A stretch of 64,000 nt of DNA from Rhizoclosmatium globosum (lineage: Eukaryota > Chytridiomycota > Chytridiomycetes > Chytridiales > Chytriomycetaceae). Location of the stretch: contig MCGO01000109.1 of the NCBI GenBank assembly GCA_002104985.1, positions 1 through 64,000 on the forward strand. Direction: 5' to 3'. The position numbers and the translations under genes are program-made. Below are positions 43,742 through 55,937 of the stretch, piece by piece; positions within the stretch are counted from its first letter, which is position 1; each line of letters begins with the position of its first letter. The notes under the pieces were generated by a model, which was given only the letters and a program-made list of their open reading frames with translations, searched no databases and was not told the DNA's origin.

Positions 43742-45444
43742 ATGTTTGTCCAACTCATTGCCCTTGCAAGTGCCGCCGTGGCAGTCAATGCGCAAGCTAT
43801 AACGTGAGTGTCTGATGCTTGATTGTAGTAGTCGGACGGCTCGGGTGAAGGCAGGCAAAGGTTTGAAGGTGCTTTGTCAGTGCCCTGGCATTCAACACAT
43901 AAGATACCAAGGATATTGGTTACAGTATTATGTACATCGGCTGTCAGGAATGAAGACTGCAAAACGGGGTAATGAACATGGCAGAACGGGAAACAGGAGT
44001 ATGAGCAAGCCGCCATCACTTGATTGGCAATAACAATCACACTCAATCCCAAAACCAGTCTACCCCTCGAACAAGTGGCAACCAACTTTGGCGGCCCAGG
44101 ATCGCACCACCGCATCTTTGAAACCCTTGCATCCCTCGGCGAAGAGTTCCAAGTCCTTGAAGAAGACGCAACAGGCGAACACATTGTGCGTGATGCTGCG
44201 ACTCCTGCCGTCATCAACTTGACAAACTTGCGAAATGGTCTTTCGGTATTACCAAATCTCTCTGCTACTTAGTAACTGACAACCTTGCACAGTACCTAGT
44301 CAACATCAAAGTCGGGACTCCAGGCCAGCCTTTCCTCATGACTCTAGACACGGGAAGTAACCAGCTCTGGGTCCCATCTGCCACGTGTGGAGCCACTGGG
44401 AACTGTGCAAACCTGAACTACTACGAGTCAAGCCGGTCATCCAGTTACATCCCAACTTCCAACGCCATCGCTACGAATATCACGTATGGAAAAGGGTTCG
44501 TGAAGGGATACACAGCGACGGATGTTGTTACCATGGGCCCATACGTTGCACAGAACCACCCAATCTTGGTTGTGTCAAGTGAAGATGCGACGCTGTTGAA
44601 GCAGTTGAAGGGAACAAGTGACGGTGTCTTGGGACTCGCGTATTTGAACGGCGGGAACTTGAACTCTACGAACGCGGGTGTCAAGATTCCTACGATTTTC
44701 AATTCTTTCTTTGCGCAGAAGCAGTTTACGGAGCCTGTGTTTTCGATTTACTTGGGAGCGTCGAGTGCGCAGAGTACATTCACGTTGGGTGGTGTTGACA
44801 GTTCAAGGGTGAATCCCTCTGCTGTGGTATATTTCCCAGTGACGTCGCATCCAGTGCTTTCGTACTACTGGACACTTGAATCTGTGTCGCTTGGTACGGA
44901 TTCTAAAACATTCAGTGCGCCTCCTCAAACTTCTGCGGTGTATGCCGTAATTGACTCTGGATCTTCGTTTATTATCGTCGATTCCACTACATTCAAGTCC
45001 AATGTCTTGCCAGCCCTCCAATCTTCAGGAGCTCGAGTCAACTTTGACACACCTACAAATATTACATTGGTTGAATGCGCAGACATTTCAAAACTCCCTA
45101 CGTTCACGTTTGCGTTTGTCGATGAGAAGGGGACTACACAAAAGTATAGATTGCAAGGAAATGACTACATTATTCAAGTGACTGTTGAAGGAGCCACCGG
45201 CTGTATTGTTGGATTCTCGCCAACTGCTACAATTCGTAAGGATGGCAGTGTCATGTGGATTTTGGGTGATGTGTTTTTGAGAAAGGTAGTGAGTGTGTAC
45301 GACTTTGGAAAGGGACGTGTTGGATTTGCAACTGTGGATGGAAGCAGCACTACTGGAGCGACTGTGACAACCAAAAGTGGTGCAGTTGGTGGAGTTGTTA
45401 CTGGGTTGGCTGTGTTGGCAGCCATGCTTGTCCTTGTGATTTAG
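43742..45444 (+). CDS. Pepsin-type aspartic protease with GPI-like tail, 466 aa
   Basis: Exons 43742-43803, 44059-44245 and 44293-45444 keep frame. The first intron (255 nt) is unusually long. Exon 1 is the signal peptide (MFVQLIALASAAVAVNAQ). A propeptide follows. The mature enzyme has both catalytic aspartates in DTGSNQLWVPS and DSGSSFIIV, the flap region ITYGKGFVKGYTATDVV, and the family ending WILGDVFLRKVVSVYDFGKG. After the catalytic domain come a Thr-rich segment and a hydrophobic end (AVGGVVTGLAVLAAMLVLVI), suggesting a GPI anchor as in yapsins. It should be an extracellular or wall-bound A1-family endopeptidase, perhaps for nutrition or wall remodelling. Confidence 0.9.
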
Positions 45445-45583
45445 ATTGCCTCTTATTCTTAGTATATACATTTCATGGGGTTTAAAATACAATAGTATTA
45501 TTATTCAGAGTACATCTTTGTTGTAAGAGTGTGATTCCTATTTTTTGTCCGAACACAGCACAGCATTCTAAGTTTCAACATTG

Positions 45584-48500
45584 ATGGCATCGACGAGTGT
45601 CCGAGTCGCGGTGCGAGTGCGACCCCTCAGCGGCAAAGAGGCGCTCTCAACGACGAGCGAGTGTGTGAGTGTTGATGGACGGGCAGTTCTAGTTTCGAGC
45701 CGGGACCATTCTGATTCTGTGAGTGATTCAACTACACTTTTAGTTTAGTTTAACCCTTTCTTTGAAACCTTTTAAACAAACCAGGTCTTTCTCGCACCTC
45801 GAACATTCACATTTGATGCGGCATTTGATCCGTCGTCGACTCAGGACGATGTCTTTGGCCTTGTTTCGCCGTTGGTGGCCCGCTTTGTCGATGGCTTCAA
45901 CGCGACTGTTCTAGCCTATGGACAGGTATCTACTTGTTTCTTCTTAGTTAAAAGTACTGCTACTTCAACTGCTTCAACTGCTTCAACTGCTTCAACTAGA
46001 CCGGCTCAGGAAAGACTTGGACAATGGGCACCGGTCTCGACAACTCGTCGCTCCAACTGCCAAAACACCAAATCGGAATTGTCCCACGCGCCATCGAATT
46101 GCTCTTTGACCTGCTCAATTCAAAAGAAGGCGACGCGTTCGAATTCGCAGTTTATGTCTCCTTTCTCGAACTTTACAACGAAGAACTCGTCGATCTGCTC
46201 AATCCAATGCCACACTCACACTCACGCCCGAATACCGCTGGATCTTCGCGTCCTGCTACTGCTGCGAATCATTTGCCGAATATCAGGGAAGATGCGAACG
46301 GAAACATTATTTGGTCAAACGTGCGCGAAGGTAGAATCGTAACATTCGCAATGAAAGCAGCTAATGAGAAGTATAGAGCCGGTATCAAATCCACAAGAAC
46401 TACTATCATGCCTCCAACGAGGCTCCTTGTGCCGTTCCACAGGCTCCACAGACATGAACGCAGCCTCTTCACGCTCTCACGCAATCTTTAGCATTATACT
46501 CAAACAACGCGAAAAAGTATCCAGCAGCGACGCAACTCCCCCACCCTCAGTCGAAGACCCTTCATCTTCCACAAACCAAGCTGCACCAACCTCCACAAAA
46601 CCCCTCCCCAAACCTACCGCACAACCCTCTCAAAATTCCATTTCGTCGACCTCGCCGGCTCCGAACGCCTCAAACGCACAAACGCAGAAGGCGACCGCAA
46701 AAAGGAAGGAATCTCCATAAACCAAGGCCTCCTCGCCCTCGGAAACTGCATCTCCGCCCTCGGCGATGAATCCCGCTCCCTCGGTCCTTCCTCTCGCTCC
46801 CTCCACGTCCCGTACAGAGACTCGAAACTCACGCGTATGCTTCAAGACTCGTTGGGCGGGAACAGTACGACGCTGATGATTGCGTGTGTGAGTCCGAGTG
46901 AGACGAGTGTCGGGGAGACGGTTAGTACGTTGCAGTATGCGAATCGGGCGAGGAATATTAAGAATAAGGTGGCTGTTGTGCAGGAGTTTACGGGTGCCGG
47001 CACGGTTTCTGCGGCGGCTGAGAGAGAGATTTGTTCTTTGAGGGCTTTGGTTGCGGATTTGAGGGAGGAGATTGTAGGGTTACGTGGCGGAGTGTCTAGT
47101 AGTGGTGGTGCTTCTCTGGGAGGAGGTAGTGGTAATGCCGGGATTCAAGGCACAGCAACTTCAAAGGCTCATTCTGTGGCGGCACATCATGAAAGAGATT
47201 TTCAATTGTCGTTGCAGGACTCGAGAGACTTGGAGAATGCGTTGGCAGAGTCTCGTTTGGAGACTCAAGTAGCAAGATTTGAGGCAGACAGATTCGCGTT
47301 CAAATGCTGTCGTCTGCTAGACCGCGTGAACGACTTGACGGAAGAAGTTAGCACAACAAAGAAGGAACGAGATTTGGCGATTGTGGAGTTGGAGCAGTGG
47401 AGAAGTGGGAAATTGAGAGTGCATGAACAACAGATTCAGGCATCGACGTCAACACCAACTCCCTCTACAGTGGACCATCAAAAAGTCCTTGACGAGTACA
47501 CTTCAACAATAACGGATCTGCGACTCAAGCTATCAGAAACGAGCGACCAACTTGCTTGGTACCATGAAGCGTTGAATTCTGTTGGGAAGGATGAAGAACG
47601 ACGAGACCGTATCATGCAAACGTTCCGGTCTATTCCTGGAAACTCCACAAATGATGTACCCTCTCCGCGATCGATCCGAGTAGTCAAGAAGGAGTCCGAA
47701 GTTCCTGCATTTGAGGTTGCTCACGAAGGAAGATTGTTGAAAGCTTTAAAAACAGATCCCGAAGTTGGACAGGTTCGTCCGATTTTTATAATTGATCGAC
47801 TTCTCACTCTTGACTACAGGCCTTATCTCCAACAGAGCCGATTGAAGAGTCCAGCACTGAGGCATCAGAGCCCCAACCACGACTTTTCGGACTCCCAAAA
47901 ACATCAACAGCCACAACTCATTCCTCCCACCTCACACACGAAACCACAAATGATACCGACACAGATATGGACGAAGACGACGACAACGACGACCAAGACT
48001 CCCATTACTCCGACCTAGACGAACCAACCCCCAACTCCAACCCATCATCCACCGCAACAACCTCAACCACAGCCCCACCAAAAGACAAATCCCAAGAAAT
48101 ATACCTCCTCATCCACCGCCTCCAGACCGACATCAAACAACACGAAGCCCTCCTCTCCAAACACGCCAAACGCGACCAAGAATACCAAGCCTTCCGCGAA
48201 GCCTACGAATCCAAACTCGCCGTCCTCCAAGCACAACTGTCGAGTGTTGGACGGGAACGGGATGAAGCGATTAAGAAGATGAAGTCTGGAGGGGGTGCTG
48301 GGAAGAATGGTGGTGGTGCTGGAGAGAGGCCTGGGACTGCGGCTGTTAAGTTGCGGTATGATGAGCAGAGGCGGCGGCTTGAGGCTGAGATTTCGGAGTA
48401 TAAACGGAAGATGGCGGAGAAGGTGAAAGAGCGTGGTGGTAGTGGTGGTGGTGGCAGTGGAAGTGGGCAGGGAAGGAATGATGGGTTGACGAAGCAGTTG

Positions 48501-50903
48501 ATGAGTACGATTGAGAGTCTTAAGAGTTGAGTACTTTTTTTGCAGTTTGGGAGAGGTTTTGGGGCTGATTTATTTTTGTTTTTTAGATGAGAAGTTAAAG
48601 GCGATGAGGGAACTTAAGAAGGAGGCGCTCAAGATTCGGGATATGAAGTCTTCTAAAGAGAGAGAAATCGCACGGATAAAGAGACGTGAAAAGGCGGCTG
48701 TTGAATTGGCGAAGCGGTTAGAGAGGAGTAATCAGTTGCAGGTTTGTATTTCTACGTTTTCGTTGTTTGAAAAGGATTAACGGAACGTGAAAACGAAACA
48801 GAAACTTATCTTGAAGAGACAATCAGATCAAGTCATTCAATCGAAAACTCAACTCAAAACCGTGATGAACGTGTTGAAAAAGACGGCAGCAGCAGCTTCG
48901 ACCCATTCCTCCTCACACAACCCTGTTGACGTTTTATCCCCACATATCACTCAACGCGTTACCAAGAAGCGCAGTAAATTGAGTATCATGAAGGAAGACC
49001 AAGCTCTGATGAAAGTCTTGCGCGTTGGAACGGGTCTATCGGGGGTTAAAGAGGAGACGGAAGGACCGCCGATGGAGATTCGTGCAAAAGTGAAGAAGCA
49101 GGTGATTGATCAGGAGATTTTGACGACTGGTATGTATCTCTTTGAGGTTTGGGAAACGGGATGCTAATTGTCTGGTGTAGTTTCTTTCCGAATTGCGGAG
49201 CTGGAGTTGAATGTGTTGAAGACTGCAAGGGAACGGTTGATTGGAGAGCAGAGAGAGTTATTGGTATTGTGTTTTTCTCATGGTTTTTAAGTTTGTTGAC
49301 ATGGAATAGGCTGAACGAGAACGATGCGTTGCCGCCGATGCTGAAATGACGGGAATATGGGATGCTCAGAAGCCTCAATATATGGATGACCGGTTGGGTG
49401 TCATTGACGTTGAAGTTGCGATGGTGAATGCCAAAATCCGGAGCGCGCAAGATGAAATCAAGCTTGGGAAAGAAGCTGCTGCACTTAAACTTGCGGATGG
49501 TGCTGATATAGAAGAGGATTCTTCTCTTGGGTTTGAGCCTAGTGTTACGCATGGGGATCTTGGATGGGAGAATGGTTTGTTTTTTGGGGGATGTCGATTG
49601 GGAAGGTTCTAATTGTGATTTAGCGGTGAATATTTTGCGAGCCTTGGATTCTACTGAACTGGAATATGTTACTGTTCTGTTCCTTCAAGATCTGATTGAG
49701 CATAAAATCACTGTGAAGAGTATGGAAACAAAACTAGCAGACTCTGAGAAATCTGTCTCAGATCTGCTGGCTTCGCTTGCGACGATGCGTGGAGCTGCTC
49801 TTCAGACGGCAATGGATTACCGGAAAGAAATGGAAAACATTCGTCAGATTGCGGAACAAAAAATTGCGGCACTGTCTTCGAAACGAGCCTCTGGCATTTC
49901 GCGGAGCAAGAGCTCTTTGTTCACTTATGAAGATTTCGGGGCTGCTACACCAAAACTTCAGCGAATGTTTGATTCAGCCTATGGACACGGCTTTGTCACG
50001 CTGAAACCATCGATGCGTAGCAACAGTGTGGAACTTTTGCCTGATACGGATTCAATAGCTCGTGGAGTTGAAGACGCGTTGCGAAAAGAGAAAGAACAGC
50101 AGGAATTGGAACAACATTCTTCTTTCTCGGAGCCTGAAGAGAGTGAGCATGAGTCGTATTCACCCGTGAGAAGGAGGAGAGGCAGTCATACACAGACTCC
50201 TGTGGGAGATTCGACGTGGATTCCTCCAAAATCTAAAGAGGCGAATTCTCCTCCACGTCGGTATAACCTACGCCGAAGAAGCAGGCGTGCTTCAGACGAA
50301 ACGGAATCTACAGACGTGATTCCATCCGTCACTCAATCTGAAACTATCACCCCAACTGTCATTCAAGAAAGCGAGCCTCAAGAGCAGCTTTCTCGAGGGC
50401 GACCGGACCTTGCAGCCTATCTCTCACCATCTAAGCCAAATGCAACTCGTGCTTCATCTGTCCCTGCATCACCTGCCTTAGATCCGAATTCAAATAGATA
50501 CCGGATCCACAACTTTATCAAAGAGCAACGCTCGAAAACGCAACGAGTTGTGCAAAAGCTGTCGTCGAATTCAACCATTGGGGAACTAGACCAAACCACG
50601 GTTTTAGATCCGGTTCTGAAGCCAGTATTACATCTGAATGAGCCTGATCATGATATGGATTCCGGTAGTGAACGAGATGTGAGGAAAAAAGGCGTGACAG
50701 GAAAACAGAGCATCGATTGGTCAACAACAGGATCTGGTGGTGAAGGAGACGTGTTTTCGAGGCTAGCAATGAGCCATACGCTCGCGTCACAAGCGAAAGT
50801 GATTCATCGGGAAAAGGAGATGGGAGTACAGGGTGATGGGCAGAGGAAACTGTCATTGGTGGGTGGGTTGGCTACAGCTGCTGATGTGAAGCCGACTGAG
50901 TAA
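45584..50903 (+). CDS. Kinesin-4 (KIF4/chromokinesin)-like motor, about 1606 aa, one frame lesion
   Basis: Proposed exons are 45584-45718, 45785-45925, 46000-46330, 46377-47772, 47820-48525, 48587-48741, 48802-49129, 49181-49263, 49310-49574 and 49624-50903. The motor domain has [15 protein letters not shown], the P-loop [14 protein letters not shown], switch [11 protein letters not shown] and switch [12 protein letters not shown] with [20 protein letters not shown], which fits kinesin-4/KIF4. Long coiled coils with [20 protein letters not shown] and a basic Ser-rich tail follow. Between switch I and switch II there is a low-complexity insertion in which one base is missing: exon 4 needs +1, most simply at the C5 run 46538-46542, and no splice sites explain it. 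The likely function is a plus-end chromosome- or spindle-midzone motor. Confidence 0.85.
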
Positions 50904-50951
50904 GAACTTGTTTCGCGTTGATTCATTTATCTTTTCTTTTTGGAAGCGAAT

Positions 50952-53050
50952 ATGTATATTTATGTTTTCCTTGTTCCAAATTCCAATTTTTTGAAACGGC
51001 TGGCCTCACAGAGTTCACAGTTGACTTTGACGTATCGCTTACGGTTGGAGAGTTTAAGCGTGCTATCCGTGCGGAGAGAAAGCCTGACCTGGATTCCTTG
51101 GCTTCAGACAAGCTTCTTCTTGTCAGGGTCTTCAAGGGGGACGTTGGAGGGTTTTCAATGGATCAACTTGAAACTTCGAAGGAGGCGTTGAATCTTATGA
51201 GCCATGGCAATGTGGCAATGGTGTTGAAGAAGCCGGTGTTGAGGACAAGTTCTCAATGTTCAGGACCACTGTTGGAATTTCTTTGATGGTGAACGGAATG
51301 ACCTTCAAAGTATCTTTTCTTCTCCATCCCCATTTTCCCGTTAATTTTACTATATTATATTTATAGGTTATGAACTCGAAGGAGAAAGTGTCCGTTTTTA
51401 CAGGGTTGCTTCCAGCTAAACTGTTTCATGTTTTGGTTCTGATTCAAAACAAACCTTGTAAGTTGCACCTCGGTGTTATCATTTCTTTTACTTATCAAAT
51501 GAAAAGCAAAAAGATTGTTGTCCCGGGCAGCTGATGGCGAACTTGAATTCATCTTTGCCCCAAGTCCCTTCTGTACAGAGCTGTCTGGCATCCACCTTGA
51601 TTCTCCTCACTTAATGCGGCGTGATCTTCTTAGTTCTATTGTCAATTCAGTCGAAAAGAATCGATTTACCTTGCTTCTGGCCCCGCCTGGGTCCGGAAAA
51701 ACGTCTCTACTGCAACTGTTTCAGAAATACGTTGGTGTCAAGAGCGTTTATATTTCACCATATAGTAATGCAGCTGGCAGAATTACCAGTTGTTTAGAGC
51801 TTCTTCTGGAAGCTGGAATCGAAGTTGATGCCAAATCTTTCCCCCAATCCGTCGAACCGTTTGTTGTGATAATTGATGACGCTCAAGTGACTTACACGAA
51901 CCAAAAAGCCTGGACTCGTCTCATAAAATCAGTAGTCATTTGACTTCCGCCTTCCATAAAATTCATCATCTCAACAACACACGCTTTGAGAAGTGGCATC
52001 GACAGTCCACAACTTTCAATAGAAAACACTTTCTTGTCTCTGATGTAGAGGCCGCCGAGTTTCTTGATTCGTAAGTCGGCTTACGTGATGATATGAAGTT
52101 CGAATTACTCAAACAAGTTATCATTCGTCAATGTGGAGGGTTGATTGGAGCCTTGCGACTGTCAGTGGATGGTCTCTCCAGCGCGTTTATGAAATATCAG
52201 CCATCTGAAACCGAAGCACTTATTCGTATTTCTCTCGCGATGCAGCAACAAGAATGGCAGGTTACTTTTGCGGTGATATACATGAATCGCCTGTAGAACA
52301 CTCCTTTAAAACCTTTTTGGCAAAATGCTTCACAGAAGGAGCGTTGTACCCACACGGTCTAAATGAAGCCGATGAAAAGTGTTTTACGCGACTGCAAAAG
52401 GCGGGAATCTTGGTAAATGAAGAAGGCCTTCTGAAGTTTTCGTCCATTATTGGTTTGCGATATTACATTCCATGGTTCTTTCCACATCGATCATACCACA
52501 CACCATCATCTCTTCCAGCGCTTATTGAAGACTGTATTAAAAATATGTCGTGCAATGTACTTTCAGTGTCTGAGATTGATGGGTTCCCAGCAGAAGCTGT
52601 ATTTCAATATTTGCTTATGGAAGGCCTTTCAAAATATTGTACTGTTTGCCCCCATTTATCAAAAATCTTCCCGGCTATCAATGAAACAAGTACGTTATCG
52701 CTAATATTTACTTCCATTGAATTAAATTTACTTCGCATGCAGATGAAATTTCCTACGAAGCTGACTTCTATTTGAATGACCTACTTCGATGGGGAGTTGA
52801 ACTACACATTCTTGGACGCAGCAATGCCCATCAGTTTGATAAGTTTGGGTGGAATGGAAAGTATAGCAAACTTGATGTCAATGACTACATAATTGTTGGT
52901 TTCCAATCGAGCATTGATGGTCAACCAAACAACGATATGCAATTGCACCCAAAGAAATTCAGCTTGTTTTTCAAACCTGGAGATTATTCTGTTTGTCAGT
53001 ACGTCGTCGGGTTGGATCAGAATCCCAAAGAGATTTATTTAACGTTATAA
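50952..53050 (+). pseudogene. Decayed Crinkler-type gene with P-loop NTPase
   Basis: The header reads MYIYVFLVPNSNF, then after a missing T (T6 run 50987-50992) ends in GLTEFTVDFDVSLTVGEFKR and LLLVRVFKGDVGGFS. Exon 2 (from about 51366) contains LLPAKLFHVLVLIQNKP and ends in a phase-1 donor at 51457. The NTPase (51531 on) has APPGSGKTSLLQLF and VVIIDDAQVTY. An in-frame TGA follows at 51941, a TAA near 52070, and a shift near 52240, before GYFCGDIHESPVEHSFKTFL. A last intron (52690-52742) is clean and the C-terminal region runs to TAA 53050. Two nonsense codons plus shifts favour a real pseudogene. It starts only 48 bp after the kinesin stop. Confidence 0.7.
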
Positions 53051-53172
53051 ATGAATCATGATTTCACAGGCAGATACATATCTCGGTGTATCCTTTTAGG
53101 TATGAGACACCAATTAAATCAAAAGAAGCAAAAGCCAGAGCGTGCATTCAATTATTTGTACTCACACTTTAA

Positions 53173-54006
53173 TTAAAGCTTAAAATCTGGCTTCTTTCTC
53201 AATGTAGGTCTCTCACTTGCACTAAACGCTTGAAACTCTGGTTCCTCGCCAAACGCTATTTTCGCAAACTGGACCAATATATACGACGTCATTCCCCAAA
53301 CCAAAAAGCTTCGACCAAACTCATCCACGTACTGAAAACGATGGATTTTCCATGTTGACGTTCCATCATCTCCAACAATATCGTGTCCTGAATGTCCTCG
53401 TGATTCAAGGAAATAGTGTAGTGGAACCGTGAAAACGTGTTCGACTTCATCGGTACTTAATGTAAGATTGTTCATAATCCTGGCTGCGAGGGATTTCGAG
53501 TTTGGGACATTTTTGGGGATATCACTCTCAATTGCTAAGCTGTTGGAGATGATGGCACAAACAGGGGTCACAAGAATTCTGTGGAGTGAAACTGCCGGCT
53601 CATGTACAGAAACAACTTCAGCGTTTGAAGAATTTAAGCCTATTTCTTCTTCCGCTTCTCGTAAAGCCGTAGCGATAATGGATTCATCATCAGCGTCCAT
53701 TCGACCTTTGCACATGGCCGTCAATAAGAGTATCCTGTATAGGCACTCACTTACCACCAGGAAGGGCAACTTCGCCGGAATGAGTTCGAAGCTTTGAAGC
53801 TCTTTGAGTTAGGATGACGTGTATGGTATCAGTTTCATGGTCGAGAATCACTGGTAATAGAACTGCGGCTCTTTTGCTACAGTTCTTTAAGGTTAGTTTC
53901 AACACCTCAGTGAAATCGTGTACCTGCGATCAACTGCTTCGTATTCTGGATGCACGGGCGCCTTGTATGCTCTAAGGTTGCTCAATACTTGCTCTGTTTT
54001 TCTCAT
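53173..54006 (-). CDS. Nudix hydrolase 1 (CoA-diphosphatase-like)
   Basis: The ATG at 54006 opens exon 1 (MRKTEQVLSNLRAYKAPVHP). Exon 2 holds KRAAVLLPVILDHETDTIHV and LRTHSGEVALPGG. The last exon (about 53713-53173) completes the Nudix box as RMDADDESIIATALREAEEE plus IGL. The REAEEEIG core with its metal-binding glutamates is intact. Upstream, LRTHSGEVALPGG is the signature of the PCD1/NUDT7/NUDT8 group, which cleaves coenzyme A and related nucleotides. The C-terminal extension (FVWGMTSYILVQFAKIAFG type) is also typical. It is first in a three-gene tandem set transcribed in the same direction. Confidence 0.8.
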
Positions 54007-54020
54007 TCTAGAATGATTTA

Positions 54021-54875
54021 TTAAACTGCTACGATCCTTGGGCGATTGGAATAGTCAATCAAAGAAAACTCAGGGTCTCGTCCGAATGCCAGCCTTGCAA
54101 ATTCCACCAGGAAATGAGCTGTCAGTCCCCAAACATGGTATTCCCTTCCGAACTCGTCTGTCACAGTGAAGACATGAAACTTCCATTCCGCACCACTTCC
54201 ATCACTTGCATCCACTTGACGTTGCTCGTGGCACTTTTTCAGCAGGAAAGTATCGAGTGGAATTGAAAAGACGGAGTGAACTTCGTCGGGACTGATTGTC
54301 AGAGTCTTTATAACCTTCCCTGCCAGTGATGCATTCGCGTATTCAGCTTCCTTCAATTCACTTGATTTCGAAGCAAGAAGCCTTTCACAGTCAATGTAAG
54401 CAGCCACAGGGGTAACAAGCAGTTTGTGGAGTGAAATCGCGGGTTCTTGGATTGTAGCGACCTGCACAAACGATGGATCGAGGCCAATCTCTTCATTCGC
54501 TTCTCTGATCGCAGTTGCCGCGCCGTCCGGATCTTCAGGGTCCATTCGCCCTGGTTTAAAGCGAACGATCAGTCTCGTTTCAAATCAAAATAACCTATTT
54601 GAAAGCACCTCCGGGAAACGCAACCTCGCCTGGATGAGTGCGCAGTGTTAAGGCCCGGCGACTCAGGACAATGTGAACCGAGTCTGTGGCTTCGTCGAGA
54701 ATGAGCGGCATTAGGACAGCGGCCCGTTTGCTGTCAAGTTGTCAACGAACTGTCAGCCTTACTCGTCAACTGCAACAGAGTATTCGTACCGCTTTTCAAG
54801 TGTTTCGTATTCGCTGAGATCGGGTGCACTGTGCCTTGCAAGGTTCGCACGGACTTGCTTCACAATCGATGTCAT
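54021..54875 (-). CDS. Nudix hydrolase 2 (CoA-diphosphatase-like)
   Basis: The ATG at 54875 begins MTSIVKQVRANLARHSAPDL. The second exon has KRAAVLMPLILDEATDSVHI and TLRTHPGEVAFPGG. The last exon (about 54547-54021) has RMDPEDPDGAATAIREANEE plus IGL, an intact Nudix box. The C-terminal half has SLHKLLVTPVAAYIDCE, DEFGREYHVWGLTAHFLVEF and a short tail. It is a clear tandem duplicate of gene 1, with the same exon layout, and lies about 15 bp downstream of its neighbour's start region. Both should hydrolyse a nucleoside-diphosphate-linked substrate such as CoA; compartment signals are not evident. Confidence 0.8.
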
Positions 54876-54922
54876 TTCAAACAATCTTATTCTGCACTTA
54901 TGCCTTACTCCAAATTACTTTA

Positions 54923-55808
54923 TTAACATTCATGAAGAATGACTAATGGAGCTTCTTGGTATAGTGTCATTCCGAAAGTCCACTCTGGTCGAGGATCATG
55001 CTCCACAACTTGAAAGTCTGGCTTTCGACCCAATGCCAATGTAGCAACGTTGATGAGTAAATGCGCCGTTTGTCCCCATACTCGGAAATCACGTCCAAAC
55101 TCATCTTCAATGTGATTGAAAGCACCAAATTGCCATGTGCGACCAGATCCATCATCGGCTTCAAACTGATGCACAGTATAATCTTTGGTATGGAGGAAAT
55201 AATCTAATGGTACAGAGAATGCAGATTCCACCAATGCAGGGTTTGGTTGAAGATTGTTCACAACATACGCCGCCAATGACGCATCACATTCATTTGGATT
55301 CATCTGTTCGTCTCCGAAATATGAATCGATATCTACATATGCTATAACTGGTGTGACGAGGAGCTTCAGTTCATTTGTGAAAGGTTTCAAGATCCCGGCG
55401 AATTGCAGTGTCATAGGATCCAATCCAATGCCCTCGAGCGCTCCTCTCTCTGCAGTATCCACGATATCAGAATCAACGTCCTGCATATGATCTTATCTAC
55501 TTTGAGAAACAAGCATGTGTACGTGGTGATCAATCTCACCTCCTGCAAACTCGACCTCTCCAGGGTATGATTCTCTTCCAAGAGCCCGGCGGGTTAGAAT
55601 AACGGAAACAGAATCGGTATTAGGATCCAAGATCAATGGTATGAGGACGGCAGCTTGATCCCTTAAATGCCACTTAACCACTTGACGCTAGTGCCTCAAG
55701 GCCGCACCTCTTTTCAACACCAGTATACACACTTGGATCCGGTCCAGACTGATGGAATAGATTTGCTTGGACTGCATCAATGACGGACTCAACAACTGTA
55801 ACACCCAT
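54923..55808 (-). CDS. Nudix-like protein 3, catalytic box degenerate
   Basis: The ATG at 55808 begins MGVTVVESVIDAVQANLFHQ. Exon 2 has RDQAAVLIPLILDPNTDSVS and RALGRESYPGEVEFAGG. The last exon has DVDSDIVDTAERGALEGIGL where the active copies read (A/T)xREAxEEIGL. The two glutamates that bind the catalytic metal are both Gly, so hydrolase activity is unlikely. The rest is well kept (KLLVTPVIAYVDIDSYFG, DEFGRDFRVWGQTAHLLINV), with no stops in the last exon, so it looks like a protein kept for binding or regulation, or a recent loss. The C-terminal tail is longer than in copies 1 and 2. Confidence 0.7.
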
Positions 55809-55937
55809 CTGTTGATCAACAGTTCAAGACAACAAAAAAAGATGCGACGAAATGGAGAGCAAAATACCATCACTTTACAAAGTCAATAATCTATTTATTG
55901 ATTCTAAAAGTGTGAAGTCGCGTCAGACTAAATATAT

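Noticed and set aside
46502..46720. Intron in the kinesin motor domain insertion
   Set aside because: No GT-AG pair in this interval gives the needed length class (2 modulo 3), so a one-base lesion is the better explanation.
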